From the NCBI RefSeq assembly GCF_013408985.1, contig NZ_JACBZT010000001.1, positions 868,001-932,000 on the forward strand: DNA of 64,000 bases, given 5' to 3'. Shown here in pieces: positions 50,042 through 60,500 of this stretch (positions are counted from its first letter, which is position 1; every line of letters begins with the position of its first letter). The stretch comes from Petropleomorpha daqingensis. Its GTDB lineage: Bacteria; Actinomycetota; Actinomycetes; Mycobacteriales; Geodermatophilaceae. A program made the position numbers and the translations under genes. The notes beneath the pieces are model-generated. The model was not told the origin of the DNA and made no database searches. It worked only from the letters and a program-made list of their open reading frames with translations.

Positions 50042-50947
50042 TCAGCGCCCGGCGAGCAGCCCCATGTCGCCGAGGCACCGCTGCAGCGAGTCCTCCCACG
50101 CCGGCAGCGCCGGAAGCCCGGCCGCGGTCCAGCTCGCGGGGTCGAGCACCGAGTAGGCCGGCCGCGGCGCGGGCCGCGGGAACGACGCCGTGTCGACCGG
50201 GCGCACCCGCTCGGGATCGGCGCCGACGAGGGCGAAGATCCGCCGGGCGAAGCCGCACCAGGTGGTCGCGCCGCCGTTCGTCGCGTGCAGCACCCCCTGG
50301 ACCGGCGCGAGGGCGGCCTCGACCAGCCCGGCGGCCAGGTCGCGGGTCCACGTCGGGCTGCCGCTCTGGTCGTCGACCACGGTCAGCTCGGGCCGCTCCT
50401 GCTCCAGCCGCAGCATCGTGCGCAGGAAGTTGGTGCCGTGCGCGGCGTACACCCACGCCGTCCGGACGACGACCGCGTCGCCACCCGCGGCCGCGACAGC
50501 GCGCTCGCCGGCCAGCTTGGTGCGGCCGTAGGCCGTGCGGGGCGCGGGGTCGTCGTCGACGCCGTACGGGCGGGTCGCCGTCCCGTCGAAGACGTAGTCG
50601 GTGGAGACGTGCACGAGCCGGGCAGTGCTTCCCTGATGGCCGGCCAGCTCCTCGGCGATCCAGCCCGGCGCGGCGCCGTTGACGACCAGCGCCTCCGCCT
50701 CGTGCTCCTCGGCGGCGTCCACGGCGGTGTAGGCGGCCGCGTTGAGCACCACCGGGCGCCGTCCGGACGCCTCGGCGGCGGCGAGCCAGCCGCGCAGCAC
50801 CGAGCGCACCCGCGCCTCGTCGGTGAGGTCGAGCTCCGTGCGACCGACCGCGGTGACGGCGTCCTCACCGCGCACGGCCAGGGCCGCCTGCAGGTCGAGC
50901 CCGAGCTGACCGCGGGCGCCCGTGACGAGCCAGGCGGTGCCGCTCAC
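50042..50947 (-). CDS. rfbD: dTDP-4-dehydrorhamnose reductase
   Basis: 301 residues from GTG 50947, overlapping the rfbB stop (GTGA). It performs the last step of dTDP-L-rhamnose synthesis: NADPH-binding [20 protein letters not shown], and the YGRTK catalytic pair. Rhamnose links arabinogalactan to peptidoglycan in relatives. It ends four bases from the fbiB stop, convergent. Confidence 0.93.
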   Translation of the reverse strand: MSGTAWLVTGARGQLGLDLQAALAVRGEDAVTAVGRTELDLTDEARVRSVLRGWLAAAEASGRRPVVLNAAAYTAVDAAEEHEAEALVVNGAAPGWIAEELAGHQGSTARLVHVSTDYVFDGTATRPYGVDDDPAPRTAYGRTKLAGERAVAAAGGDAVVVRTAWVYAAHGTNFLRTMLRLEQERPELTVVDDQSGSPTWTRDLAAGLVEAALAPVQGVLHATNGGATTWCGFARRIFALVGADPERVRPVDTASFPRPAPRPAYSVLDPASWTAAGLPALPAWEDSLQRCLGDMGLLAGR

Positions 50948-51939
50948 CGGGCCGTCGCGGCGGCGGCCTTGAGCGGCTCCCACCAGGCGCGGTTGTCGCG
51001 GTACCACTGCACGGTCAGCGCCAGGCCCTCCTCGAAGGGCATCCGCGGCGCGTAGCCGAGCGCGGCCGTCTTCGAGTAGTCGACCGAGTAGCGCAGGTCG
51101 TGGCCGCCGCCGCGCGGGTCGACGATGTTCTCGACGGAGCTCCAGTCGCGGCCGGTCGCCTCGAGCAGCTTCTCGGTGAGCTCCTTGTTGGACAGCTCGC
51201 GCCCCCCGCCGATGTTGTAGAACTCGCCGGGCGCGCCCTTCTCCACCACCAGCTGGATCCCGCGGCAGTGGTCGTCGACGAACAGCCAGTCGCGGACGTT
51301 CGCGCCCTGGCCGTACAGCGGCACCGTCAGCCCGTCGAGCAGGTTGGTGACGAACAGCGGGATGACCTTCTCGGGGAAGTGGTAGGGCCCGTAGTTGTTG
51401 CTGCACCGGGTGACCGAGATGTTCAGCCCGTAGGTCTTCGCGTACGCCCGGGCGAGCAGGTCGCCGCCGGCCTTGGCCGCGGAGTACGGCGAGTTGGGCT
51501 CCAGCGGGTGGTCCTCGGTCCAGGAGCCCTCGCTGATCGAGCCGTACACCTCGTCGGTGGACACGTGCAGCACGCGCGGGATCTCGTGCCGGACGGCGGC
51601 CTCGAACACCTGCTGCGCGCCGAGGACGTTCGTGGTGACGAAGTCGGTGGCCGCCCCGGAGATCGACCGGTCGACGTGCGACTCGGCGGCGAAGTTCACC
51701 ACGACCTCGTGCCCGGGCAGCGCGGCGTCGAGGTCCTCGCGGGAGCGGATGTCGCCGCGGACGAACCGGTAGCGCGGGTTGTCGGCCACCGGGGCCAGGT
51801 TCGCCAGGTTGCCGGCGTAGGTCAGCGCGTCGAAGACGGTGACCTCGGCGTCCTCGAAGCCGGCGTATCCCCCGGTGAGCATCGTCCGCACGTAGTGGGA
51901 TCCGATGAACCCGGCACCGCCGGTGACGAACACGCGCAT
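50944..51939 (-). CDS. rfbB: dTDP-glucose 4,6-dehydratase
   Basis: 331 residues. Second step of dTDP-rhamnose synthesis. [19 protein letters not shown] binds [13 protein letters not shown] gives the catalytic Asp/Glu, and YSAAKAGGD gives the Tyr-Lys pair. ATG 51939 lies 6 nt after TACGGT, so it is leaderless. It is divergent from rfbA. Confidence 0.96.
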   Translation of the reverse strand: MRVFVTGGAGFIGSHYVRTMLTGGYAGFEDAEVTVFDALTYAGNLANLAPVADNPRYRFVRGDIRSREDLDAALPGHEVVVNFAAESHVDRSISGAATDFVTTNVLGAQQVFEAAVRHEIPRVLHVSTDEVYGSISEGSWTEDHPLEPNSPYSAAKAGGDLLARAYAKTYGLNISVTRCSNNYGPYHFPEKVIPLFVTNLLDGLTVPLYGQGANVRDWLFVDDHCRGIQLVVEKGAPGEFYNIGGGRELSNKELTEKLLEATGRDWSSVENIVDPRGGGHDLRYSVDYSKTAALGYAPRMPFEEGLALTVQWYRDNRAWWEPLKAAAATAR

Positions 51940-51945
51940 GGTCAA

Positions 51946-51951
51946 ACCGTA
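51946..51951 (-). promoter_or_regulatory. -10 element TACGGT for rfbB
   Basis: TACGGT on the minus strand, 6 nt before the rfbB ATG. Confidence 0.6.
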
Positions 51952-52030
51952 ACCAAGCGTGCGCGCGCCCCCCGGACGACGTGCCCGGCCGCTCATCCCA
52001 TGGAGGGACGAGACCGGCCCGGCCGCGACG

Positions 52031-52036
52031 TAGGGT
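52031..52036 (+). promoter_or_regulatory. -10 element TAGGGT for rfbA
   Basis: TAGGGT, 8 nt before GTG 52045, decides that start. Confidence 0.6.
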
Positions 52037-52044
52037 TCCCCCTC

Positions 52045-52908
52045 GTGCGCGGCATCATCCTCGCGGGCGGCACGGGCAGCCGGCTGTTCCCGATCACCCA
52101 GGCGGTCAGCAAGCAGCTGATGCCGGTCTACGACAAGCCGATGGTCTACTACCCGCTGTCGACGCTGATGATGGCCGGCGTCCGCGAGGTGCTGGTCATC
52201 ACGACCCCCGGCGACAGCGACGCCTTCCGCGCGCTGCTCGGCGACGGCAGCCGGCTGGGGATGCGCATCGAGTACGCCGTGCAGCCGCGCCCCGAGGGGC
52301 TGGCGCAGGCGTTCCTCATCGGCGCCGACTTCCTCGGCGACCAGGCGGCGGCGCTCGTGCTGGGCGACAACATCTTCTACGGCGCCGGCCTCGGCACGGC
52401 TCTCGGCCGGCTGCCTGAGCCCGACGGCGGGCACGTCTTCGCCTACCACGTCGCCAACCCGCAGGAGTACGGCGTCGTGGAGTTCGACGGCTCCGGCCGG
52501 GTGCTCTCCATCGAAGAGAAGCCGGCGAAGCCCAAGAGCTCCTACGCCGTCCCCGGCCTGTACTTCTACGACAACCAGGTCGTCGAGATCGCCCGCGGCA
52601 TCACGCCGAGCGCGCGCGGCGAGCTGGAGATCACCGCGGTCAACGAGCAGTACCTGAAGCAGGGCGCGCTCACCGTCACCGTGCTGGACCGCGGGACCGC
52701 GTGGCTGGACACCGGCACCTTCGCCTCGCTGCGGCAGGCCACCGAGTTCGTCTCGGTGGTCGAGGAGCGGCAGGGGCTCAAGATCGGCTGCATCGAGGAG
52801 GTCGCCTGGCGGCAGGGCTGGCTCTCCGACGACGAGCTGCAGGCGATCGCCGAGCCGCTGGCCAAGAGCGGCTACGGCGCCTATCTGCTGGGCCTCCTGG
52901 CCGACTGA
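52045..52908 (+). CDS. rfbA: glucose-1-phosphate thymidylyltransferase
   Basis: 287 residues. First step of dTDP-rhamnose synthesis. [20 protein letters not shown] is the nucleotide loop, [14 protein letters not shown] and DNIFYGAGL complete the active site, and [15 protein letters not shown] is the C-terminal site. GTG 52045 is fixed by the leaderless promoter. It is divergent from rfbB-rfbD, so the rhamnose genes share one promoter region. Confidence 0.96.
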   Translation: MRGIILAGGTGSRLFPITQAVSKQLMPVYDKPMVYYPLSTLMMAGVREVLVITTPGDSDAFRALLGDGSRLGMRIEYAVQPRPEGLAQAFLIGADFLGDQAAALVLGDNIFYGAGLGTALGRLPEPDGGHVFAYHVANPQEYGVVEFDGSGRVLSIEEKPAKPKSSYAVPGLYFYDNQVVEIARGITPSARGELEITAVNEQYLKQGALTVTVLDRGTAWLDTGTFASLRQATEFVSVVEERQGLKIGCIEEVAWRQGWLSDDELQAIAEPLAKSGYGAYLLGLLAD

Positions 52909-52911
52909 CCG

Positions 52912-52983
52912 GCCGAGTGAGCAGTTCTCGTCGCCGACACGCGCGGACACGCCGAGAGGGGCGACCGCAACTGCGCACTCGGC
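52912..52983. repeat. 72-bp extended inverted repeat
   Basis: Arms 52912-52926 and 52969-52983 pair at 14 of 15 positions, and a second inner block, GTCGCC/GGCGAC, pairs again. It lies four bases after the rfbA stop and before a convergent gene. It could be a terminator or a copy of a dispersed palindromic (REP-like) element. No second copy was found in this window. Confidence 0.55.
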
Positions 52984-52996
52984 GGCGGTGGCGGGA

Positions 52997-53923
52997 TCAG
53001 ATCCGGCGGTAGTTGGTCGGCGCCACCCGCGGCCCGCGGCGGGGCGGCATGCTCCCGCCGACGTACAGCAGCCGCACGACCCGCTGGCGGTGCCCGCGCC
53101 AGGGCTCGAGCAGCTCCATCATCCCGTCGTCGTCGGTCTTGCGGCCGGCCAGCGACCAGCCCACCAGGTTCTTCAGGTGGAAGTCGCCGTAGCTGACCGT
53201 GTCCGGGTCGCCGAGGGTGCGCTGCACGACCTCGGCCGCCGTCCACACGCCGATGCCCGGCACCGACATCAGCCGCTTCTGCAGCGCCGCGGAGTCCGCC
53301 GCGTGCTCCGGCTCGAGCCGCGAGGCCACGGACGCCACGGCCCGCAGCGCGCGGCGACGGGCGCCGTCCAGGCCGCACTGGTGCCACTGCCAGTCGGTGA
53401 CGGCCAGGACCCGGTGCGGCGTCGGCACCACCCGCATGCCCTCGGGCGCCGGGCCCGGTGCCGGCTCACCGGCCAGCCGCAGCAGGGCCCGCCAGACGCG
53501 GTGCGCCTCGATCACGGTCACCTTCTGCTCCAGGACGGCGGGGACGAGCGCATCCCACGTGCGGCCGGTGCTGCCGAGCCGGAGCCACGGGCTGCGCCGG
53601 TGCACCTCCACCAGCAGCGGGTGCCCGGCGGGATCGAACTCCTCGGGCCGGTCGTGCGCGCCCAGCCAGCCCGGTACCCGGGTGCCGGCCCAGACCGCGC
53701 CGGGGCCCCATGCGCGCACGCGCACCTCGAGGCCGGCGGGGCCGGCGACCGCGCGCACGTGCACGGTCGCCGGCCCGTCGGGCGTCGACGTCGTCCGCCA
53801 GGTCCCGTCCTCGGCGTGCCGCAGGGTCGGGTCGCCGGTCCCCCGCAGGTGCGGCGAGAGGGCGCGGTGCAGGTCCAGCGGCCAGTCCGGCCGCCAGACG
53901 GATTCGTACGGAGGGGTGCTCAG
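52997..53923 (-). CDS. AlkA/HhH-GPD family DNA glycosylase, CTG start
   Basis: 308 residues if begun at CTG 53923, which GGAG precedes by 6 bases. No ATG, GTG or TTG exists between the SDR gene and residue 50, and the N-terminal YESVWRPDWPLDLHRALSP looks native. The AlkA-like N-domain is followed by helix-hairpin-helix VPGIGVWTAAEVVQRTLGD and SYGDFHLKN, with the catalytic Asp in the HhH-GPD motif. It excises alkylated bases. The extended frame to 54160 runs across the SDR gene and is a shadow. Confidence 0.85.
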   Translation of the reverse strand: MSTPPYESVWRPDWPLDLHRALSPHLRGTGDPTLRHAEDGTWRTTSTPDGPATVHVRAVAGPAGLEVRVRAWGPGAVWAGTRVPGWLGAHDRPEEFDPAGHPLLVEVHRRSPWLRLGSTGRTWDALVPAVLEQKVTVIEAHRVWRALLRLAGEPAPGPAPEGMRVVPTPHRVLAVTDWQWHQCGLDGARRRALRAVASVASRLEPEHAADSAALQKRLMSVPGIGVWTAAEVVQRTLGDPDTVSYGDFHLKNLVGWSLAGRKTDDDGMMELLEPWRGHRQRVVRLLYVGGSMPPRRGPRVAPTNYRRI

Positions 53924-53949
53924 GGAAGACTCCGTGCAGGTCGTGAGAG

Positions 53950-54720
53950 TTATCGGGGTGCCATCCGCAGGGCGCCGTCCATCCGGAAGACCTCGCCGTT
54001 GAGGTACCCGTGCTCGACGATGTCGAGCGCCAGCTCGGCGAAGTCCGCGGGCCTGCCGAGCCGCTTGGGGAACGGTATCCCCGCCGACAGGGCCTGCCGC
54101 GCCTCCTCGGGCAGCGCGCCCAGCAGCGGGGTGTCGACCAGGCCCGGGGCGATCGTGCACACCCGGATGCCGACCGTGGACAGGTCGCGCGCGGCCGGCA
54201 GGGTCATGCCGACCACGCCGCCCTTGGACGCCGAGTAGGCCAGCTGCCCGATCTGGCCGTCGTAGGCGGCGATCGAGGCGGTGTTGACGATCACGCCGCG
54301 CTCGCCGTCCTCCAGCGGCTCGGTCTGCGAGATCGCCGAGCCGGCCAGCCGCATCACGTTGAAGGTGCCCACGAGGTTGACCGTGACGACCTTGACGAAC
54401 GCGTCGAAGTCGTGGGGCTCGCCGCCGCGGCCGACGGTCCGCTGCGCCCAGCCGATGCCGGCGCAGCTGATCGCGATGCGCAGCGGCCGGTCCTTGCCGG
54501 TCGCGTCCTCGATCGCCGCCTGCACGGAGGCCGGGTCGGTCACGTCGGTGCGGACGAACGTGGTGTGCCCGCCGAGTGAGTCGGCGAGCGCCTTCCCGCG
54601 CTCCTCCTGCAGGTCGAGGATCGTCACGGCCGCGCCCCGCGCGGTGAGTTCGCGGACGGTGGCCTCGCCGAGCCCGGAGGCCCCACCCGAGACGACCGCG
54701 GCGACGTCGTAGGTCTTCAT
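53950..54720 (-). CDS. SDR-family NAD(P) oxidoreductase
   Basis: 256 residues, short-chain dehydrogenase resembling 3-hydroxyacyl-CoA dehydrogenase type II. AAVVSGGASGLGEATVREL binds the cofactor, with catalytic NTASIAAYDGQIGQLAYSASKGG (Ser, Tyr and Lys). ATG 54720 lies 7 nt after TAGCCT. It stands alone between sugar-nucleotide genes. The substrate is inferred. Confidence 0.88.
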   Translation of the reverse strand: MKTYDVAAVVSGGASGLGEATVRELTARGAAVTILDLQEERGKALADSLGGHTTFVRTDVTDPASVQAAIEDATGKDRPLRIAISCAGIGWAQRTVGRGGEPHDFDAFVKVVTVNLVGTFNVMRLAGSAISQTEPLEDGERGVIVNTASIAAYDGQIGQLAYSASKGGVVGMTLPAARDLSTVGIRVCTIAPGLVDTPLLGALPEEARQALSAGIPFPKRLGRPADFAELALDIVEHGYLNGEVFRMDGALRMAPR

Positions 54721-54727
54721 GCCCGGC

Positions 54728-54733
54728 AGGCTA
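54728..54733 (-). promoter_or_regulatory. -10 element TAGCCT for the SDR gene
   Basis: TAGCCT on the minus strand, 7 nt before ATG 54720. Confidence 0.6.
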
Positions 54734-54743
54734 ACCACCCCGC

Positions 54744-55841
54744 TCAGCTGAACCGAGCGCCGTACCGCTCCTCCACGGCGGCGAGCAGCGCCTTGACCCG
54801 TTCGGCGTCGGTCACCGGGCAGACCATCGTGACGTCCGCCGTGTGCACCACCACGCTGTCGCGGACGCCGACCAGCGCCACGAGGTGGTCCGGGTCGTCG
54901 CTGAGGACGACGTTGCCGGTCGAGTCCAGGGTCACCGTGAGGCCGCGGACGGCGTTGCCGTCGACGTGCTCCAGGGTCGCGGCCAGCGCCGGCCAGGAGC
55001 CGACGTCGAGCCACTCCACGTCGAGATCGGCCACGAGCACCCGCCCGGGCTGGGTCGCGGCCGGCTCGAGGACGGCGTAGTCGACGCTGATCTTCGGCAG
55101 GGCCGGGAACACCTCGGCGAGGACGGCGTCCCGCTCGGCACCGGGCGGCTCGGCGACCACGCGGGCCAGACCCTCCGCCGTCTCCGGCAGGTGGTCGGCG
55201 AGCGCGTCGAGGACCGTGCGCGCGCGCCAGACGAACATCCCGGAGTTCCAGAGGTACTGCCCCGAGGCGAGGTAGCCCTGCGCGGTGGCGAGGTCCGGCT
55301 TCTCCCGGAAGGACGCGGCCTCGGCGACCCCCGGTACCTCCGTCGCCGCGCCCCGCTGCACGTAGCCGAAGCCCGTCGCCGGTGCCGTCGGCACGATGCC
55401 CAGCGTCACCAGCGCGTCCGGACGCACGGCGAGGGCGTCGAAGGCCGTGCCCAGCGCGGCGGCGAACCGCTCGACCGGCCGGATGACGTGGTCCGCGCTC
55501 ACCACCGCCAGCTCGGCGTCGGGATCGGCGTCGGCGACCAGCGCTGCGGCCAGACCGACGGCGTTCGCCGTGTCGCGGGCGACCGGTTCGAGCACCAGCC
55601 GGCCGGGGGCGAGCTCGGGCAGCGCGGCGCGGATCTGCTCGCCGTACGCGGCGGCGGTGCAGACCCAGATGTTCTCGGTCGGCAGCACCGCCTGCAGCCG
55701 CCCGAAGGCCTCGGCGAGCAGGCTGTGAGCGCCGCCCCCGGGGTCGGCGACGACGTCGAGCAGCTGCTTGGGCCGGCGCTGCCGGGACAGCGGCCACAGC
55801 CTCGTCCCCGAGCCGCCGGCCATGATCACGGCGTGTCGCAT
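54744..55841 (-). CDS. manC: mannose-1-phosphate guanylyltransferase
   Basis: 365 residues from ATG 55841. It makes GDP-mannose from mannose-1-P and GTP: HAVIMAGGSGTRLWPLSR, SADHVIRP, FREKPDLATAQGYL and LWNSGMF. It has the single-domain GMP length and lacks a fused isomerase, which the separate manA gene supplies. The start lies two bases from the wbbL stop, so the two are co-transcribed. Confidence 0.93.
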   Translation of the reverse strand: MRHAVIMAGGSGTRLWPLSRQRRPKQLLDVVADPGGGAHSLLAEAFGRLQAVLPTENIWVCTAAAYGEQIRAALPELAPGRLVLEPVARDTANAVGLAAALVADADPDAELAVVSADHVIRPVERFAAALGTAFDALAVRPDALVTLGIVPTAPATGFGYVQRGAATEVPGVAEAASFREKPDLATAQGYLASGQYLWNSGMFVWRARTVLDALADHLPETAEGLARVVAEPPGAERDAVLAEVFPALPKISVDYAVLEPAATQPGRVLVADLDVEWLDVGSWPALAATLEHVDGNAVRGLTVTLDSTGNVVLSDDPDHLVALVGVRDSVVVHTADVTMVCPVTDAERVKALLAAVEERYGARFS

Positions 55842-55842
55842 C

Positions 55843-56775
55843 TCAGCTGCCCCCCTGGGCGCGGCGCCGTCCGGCGCCCAGCTCGACGGCGCGGCGCTGG
55901 AACCGCGCGCCGGCCGCCACCCGTCCGCTGACGTAGGACATGAGCATCCGGGCACCGAGTCCGGCCCGCAGCGCCGCCCGCAGCGGGGCGTTCCGCCCGC
56001 CCGGGTACTGCCGCGACAGGTAGCGCAGCGCGCTCGTGTGGTGGACCCGGGCCATCCGGTGCGGCTCCCGGCGGGTGGAGTGCCCGCCCTCGTGCACCAC
56101 GACCGCCGACGGCGCGTACACGTGCAGGTAGCCGCGGCGGCCGAGCCGCTCGGCCAGGTCGACGTCTTCGAAGTACATGAAGTAGCCGGGGTCGAACCCG
56201 CCGACCGACCAGAAGGCGGCGAGGTCGACGAGGAAGCAGGAACCGGACAGCCACCCGGCCGGACGCTCGCGGGGCGCCTCCCGCTCCCGTCGGTACCGCG
56301 CCGTCCACGGGTTGGCCGGCCACACCCAGCCGAGCGCGGCGTGCCCGATGCCCGTCGACAGCCGCGGCAGGTCCCGCGCCGAGGGGTAGAGCTCGCCCTC
56401 CGGCGTGCGGATCGCCGGACCGACGGTGGCCGCGCGCGGCCAGCGGGCGGCCACGGTCAGCAGCTCGTCGACGGCTCCCGGCTCGAACTGGACGTCGGGG
56501 TTGGCCACCAGCGCGTAGCCCTCGCTCAGGTCGGCCAGGGCGGCGTTGACCGCGGCGCCGTAGCCGACGTTGCCGCCCGTCCGCAGGAGACGCACGTGCG
56601 GGAACTGCTCGACGGCCGCTTCCGGGGCGCCGTCGGTGGAGCCGTTGTCGGCCAGCACCACGTCCAGCGGCCGGGTGGTGGCACGGCCGAGAGTGCGCAC
56701 GAACCCGTCGAGCGCCGAACCGGGCGAGTACGTGACGGCCACGACCCGCAACGGCACGTCGGCTGGCTCTGTCAC
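55843..56775 (-). CDS. wbbL: family 2 glycosyltransferase, WbbL-like rhamnosyltransferase
   Basis: 310 residues from GTG 56775, which lies 7 nt after TAGAGT. GT2 fold: VVAVTYSPGSALDGFV, LADNGSTDGA, GYALVANPDVQF (the DxD-like metal site appears as NPDVQ), and WLSGSCFLVDLAAFWSVGGFD with FEDVDLAERL. In M. tuberculosis WbbL adds rhamnose to the decaprenyl-linked arabinogalactan unit, at the same place in the gene order. Confidence 0.85.
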   Translation of the reverse strand: MTEPADVPLRVVAVTYSPGSALDGFVRTLGRATTRPLDVVLADNGSTDGAPEAAVEQFPHVRLLRTGGNVGYGAAVNAALADLSEGYALVANPDVQFEPGAVDELLTVAARWPRAATVGPAIRTPEGELYPSARDLPRLSTGIGHAALGWVWPANPWTARYRREREAPRERPAGWLSGSCFLVDLAAFWSVGGFDPGYFMYFEDVDLAERLGRRGYLHVYAPSAVVVHEGGHSTRREPHRMARVHHTSALRYLSRQYPGGRNAPLRAALRAGLGARMLMSYVSGRVAAGARFQRRAVELGAGRRRAQGGS

Positions 56776-56782
56776 GGTCCGC

Positions 56783-56788
56783 ACTCTA
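56783..56788 (-). promoter_or_regulatory. -10 element TAGAGT for wbbL
   Basis: TAGAGT on the minus strand, 7 nt before GTG 56775, favouring that codon over GTG 56784. Confidence 0.6.
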
Positions 56789-56907
56789 GGAGGCCCGGGC
56801 GCCCGCCCCGGCAACCCCTACCGGACGACGGGCGCTGCTCGGTCCGCGACACGGCGTCACCGGGACCAGTGGGGTTTGTGAGGATGCGGTGAACGGACGT
56901 CACCCGT

Positions 56908-56929
56908 TTCGTGAGTTTTGATCCACGAA
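56908..56929. promoter_or_regulatory. inverted repeat in the divergent wbbL/lipoprotein region
   Basis: TTCGTG-N10-CACGAA with perfect 6-bp arms, 20 bases upstream of the lipoprotein -10 element. A regulator site is possible. Confidence 0.35.
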
Positions 56930-56948
56930 GAGTCAGGGTCTCCTCACC

Positions 56949-56954
56949 TACCGT
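56949..56954 (+). promoter_or_regulatory. -10 element TACCGT for the lipoprotein-LGFP operon
   Basis: TACCGT, 6 nt before GTG 56961, chooses that start over ATG 56967. Confidence 0.6.
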
Positions 56955-56960
56955 CGATGG

Positions 56961-57521
56961 GTGAACATGCGCCACCGCTTCACCCGCGTCGTTCGGCCTG
57001 CGCCGGGGGCTCCCGGCACCGGCGCCCCCCGGTTCGCGTCGGCCGTCGTCGTCAGCACGCTCGCCGTGCTGCTGGCCGCCTGCACCGGCACCGACACGGG
57101 CGAGACGGCGGCGACCGGGACGACCTCGGCGCCCGCGTCCAGCAGCGCCGCCGCCGCGGCCGACTCGACGGTCAGCCCGGTCGACACCGACAGCGTGCAG
57201 ACCGACGCCCCGGTGACGTCGTCCGCGCTGGTGCTCACGTGGGCGGAGTACTCCGACGACGACGGCACCATCGACGCGGCCGCGTTCGTGCAGGGCGTCG
57301 TCGAGACCGGCGGCACCTGCCTGCTCACGGCCACGCGGCGCGGCGAGGAGCACACGAGCGACCCCACGCCGGCCGAGCCGGGCCCGAGCACCACCGACTG
57401 CGGGCCCCTGAGCATCCAGCTCCCCGGCGGCAGCTCCGGCTCCTGGGACGTGTCGGTCACCTACAGCTCCTCGACCGCCGGCGACCTCACCAGCGAGACC
57501 ACGAAGGTGCAGGTCCCGTGA
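56961..57521 (+). CDS. small lipoprotein, operon partner of the LGFP protein
   Basis: 186 residues. A signal with lipobox LAAC places the acylated Cys near residue 41. A Ser/Thr/Ala-rich linker leads to a beta-rich domain with a Cys pair (GGTCLLTA, STTDCGPL). No known family is recognised. GTG 56961 is leaderless. The stop overlaps the LGFP gene start (GTGA at 57518), so the two are made together and probably act together at the wall. Confidence 0.75.
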   Translation: MNMRHRFTRVVRPAPGAPGTGAPRFASAVVVSTLAVLLAACTGTDTGETAATGTTSAPASSSAAAAADSTVSPVDTDSVQTDAPVTSSALVLTWAEYSDDDGTIDAAAFVQGVVETGGTCLLTATRRGEEHTSDPTPAEPGPSTTDCGPLSIQLPGGSSGSWDVSVTYSSSTAGDLTSETTKVQVP

Positions 57522-60500
57522 GTCGTGCACGACGCGCACCGGACACCGGCGCGCGGGCGGCAGCGCGGTCCGCCCTTGGCCGGGGCCCGGCCACGCTGCT
57601 GCTCCTGCTCATCGCCGCGGCGGCCGCGTTCGGCCTGGTCTCGTCGTCGACGCCGTCGGCGCAGGCGGCCGTGGCGTCGGACTTCCGCGCCGGCAACATC
57701 ATCGCCGACGCCGTCTTCTTCAACTCGAACACGATGAGCGCGGCGAACATCCAGGGGTTCCTGGAGGGCAAGGTGCCCCGCTGCAGCGGGGGGACCTGCC
57801 TGCGCGACTACTACCAGGACACCTGGACCCGCACCGCCGACGCCCAGTGCGGGGTCTACCAGGGTGCGGCCGGGGAGCGCGCCTCGACGATCCTCTACAA
57901 GGTGGCCCAGGCCTGCGGGGTCAACCCGATGGTCCTGCTGGTGCTCCTGCAGAAGGAGTCGAGCCTGGTCACCTCGACCGCGCCGAGCAGCACCAACTAC
58001 CGGTCGGCAACGGGCTACGGCTGCCCGGACACCGCACCCTGCGACGCGCAGTACTACGGGTTCTACAACCAGGTCTACAAGGCCGCCTGGCAGTACAAGC
58101 GGTACACGAACAACCCGAACAGCTACTCGTACCGGGCCGGCCGGGACAACTACATCCAGTGGAGCCCCACCGCCTCCTGCGGCGGCTCCAACGTCTACAT
58201 CGACAACAAGGCCACCGCGGCGCTGTACATCTACACGCCGTATCAGCCCAACGCCGCGGCCATGCGCAACCTCTACGGCACCGGCGACGGCTGCTCCGCG
58301 TACGGCAACCGCAACTTCTGGCGGATCTTCACCGACTGGTTCGGCAGCACCCAGGTCAGCTACACGGTGAGCGGTCCCATCAGCGACGTCTACTACGCGA
58401 TGGGCGGCAGCTCGGGTGCCCTCGGTGACGCGCTCGGCTTCCAGTACCCGACCGCCGGCGGCGGGCTGACCCAGGCGTTCCAGAACGGGCGCATCCACTG
58501 GTCGCCCGCCACCGGCGCGCACGCGGTCCTCACTCCCCTGGCGGGCGAGTACGACTCCCTGGCCGGCGAATCCGGCCCCCTCGGCTACCCGATCGGCGAC
58601 CGCTACTCCACGTGGGGCAACGGCTGGACGCAGGCCTTCCAGAACGGCCGCATCCACTACTCACCGACCACCGGCGCCCACGCCGTCCTCGCCCCGATCT
58701 CGGCCGCCTACGACGCGCTGCTCGGCGAGTCCGGTGCGCTGGGCTACCCCACCGGTGACCGCTACGCGACGTGGGGCAACGGCTGGACCCAGGGCTTCCA
58801 GAACGGCCGCATCCACTACTCCCCCACCACCGGCACCCACGCCGTCCTCGCCCCGATCTCGGCCGCCTATGACGCGCTGCTCGGCGAGTCCGGCGCACTG
58901 GGCTACCCCACCGGCGACCGCTACGCCACGGCCGGCAGCGGGTGGACCCAGAGCTTCCAGAACGGCCGCATCCACTGGACGCAGGCCACGGGCGCGCACG
59001 CGGTCATCGACAGCATCTCCACGGCGTACGACGCACTCGGCGGCGAGGCCGGCGTGCTGGGCTACCCGACCGGCGACCGCTACCCCACGCCGAACAGCGG
59101 GTGGACCCAGGCCTTCCAGAACGGCCGCATCCACTACTCCCCCACCACCGGCGCCCACGCCGTCCTCGCCCCGATCTCGGCCCCCTACGACGCCATGCAG
59201 GGTGAGTCCGGCGCGCTGGGCTACCCGACCGGTGAGCAGTACGCGACGCCGTCCGGCGGCACGGCCCAGCACTTCGAGAACGGGGTCATGATCGTCGCTC
59301 CCGGCGGCACGGCCACGCTGGTGCTGGACGCGATCGGCCGGTTCTACGCCGGCCTCGGCGGAGCCACGAGCGCCCTCGGTGAGCCGTCGGGCGCGCTGCA
59401 GGGCAGCTCCGCGAGCGGTTTCACGCAGAGCTTCCAGAACGGCCGGGTCCTCGACGGCCCGGACACCACGCCGCACGCCGTGCTCGGCCCGATGCTCGTC
59501 GCCTACGACGCAGCGGGCGCGCAGGCCGGAGCGCTGGGGTGGCCGACGTCCGAGCAGACCGTCGCCGCGAGCGGCACCGTCTTCCAGCGGTTCGAGAACG
59601 GCTACCTCGTCGTCACCGGCGCAGGTGCACGCACGGTGCTCGGGGACCTCGCCGACGGCTGGCAGGGCCTCGGCGCGGCCGACGGTGCCCTCGGCGATCC
59701 CACGGGCAACCGCACGGCGATCCCGTCCGGTGGGTGGCAGCAGGCGTTCACCGGCGGCACCCTGCTGACGACTCCCGGCACGGGGACGTCGGCGGTGCTC
59801 GGCGACATCGCGACGGCCTACGCCGCCGCCGGCGGGCCGACCGGCCCGCTCGGCGCCCCGGTCGGCTCGCGCTACGCGACGCCGAGCAGCGGGTGGACCC
59901 AGGCCTTCCAGAACGGCCGCATCCACTACTCCCCGACCACCGGCGCGCACGCGGTCCTCGCGCCGCTCTCGGCCGCCTACGACGCGCTCATGGGCGAGTC
60001 CGGTGTGCTCGGCTACCCGACCGGCGACCGCACGGCGACCGCGGGCAGCGGGTGGGCCCAGACCTTCCAGAACGGTCGGCTGTCCTGGTCGGCCACGACC
60101 GGGGCCCGCACCGTGCTGGGCCAGATCGCCACTGCCTACGCCGCCCTGGGCGGGGAGGCCGGGTCGCTCGGCTACCCGACCGGCGACCGCTACCCGACGC
60201 CGAACAACGGGTGGACCCAGGCCTTCCAGAACGGCCGCATCCACTACTCGCCGACGACCGGCGCGCACGCGGTCCTCGCGCCGATCTCGGCCGCCTACGA
60301 CGCGCTCACGGGCGAGTCCGGCGCCCTCGGCTACCCGACCGGGGAGCGCTACGCCACTCCCAACGGAGGATGGACCCAGGCCTTCCAGAAGGGCCGCATC
60401 CACTACTCGCCGACCACGGGCGCCCACGCCGTGCTCGCGCCGATCTCCGGCGCCTACGACGCGCTCATGGGCGAGTCCGGCGCACTGGGCTACCCCACCG

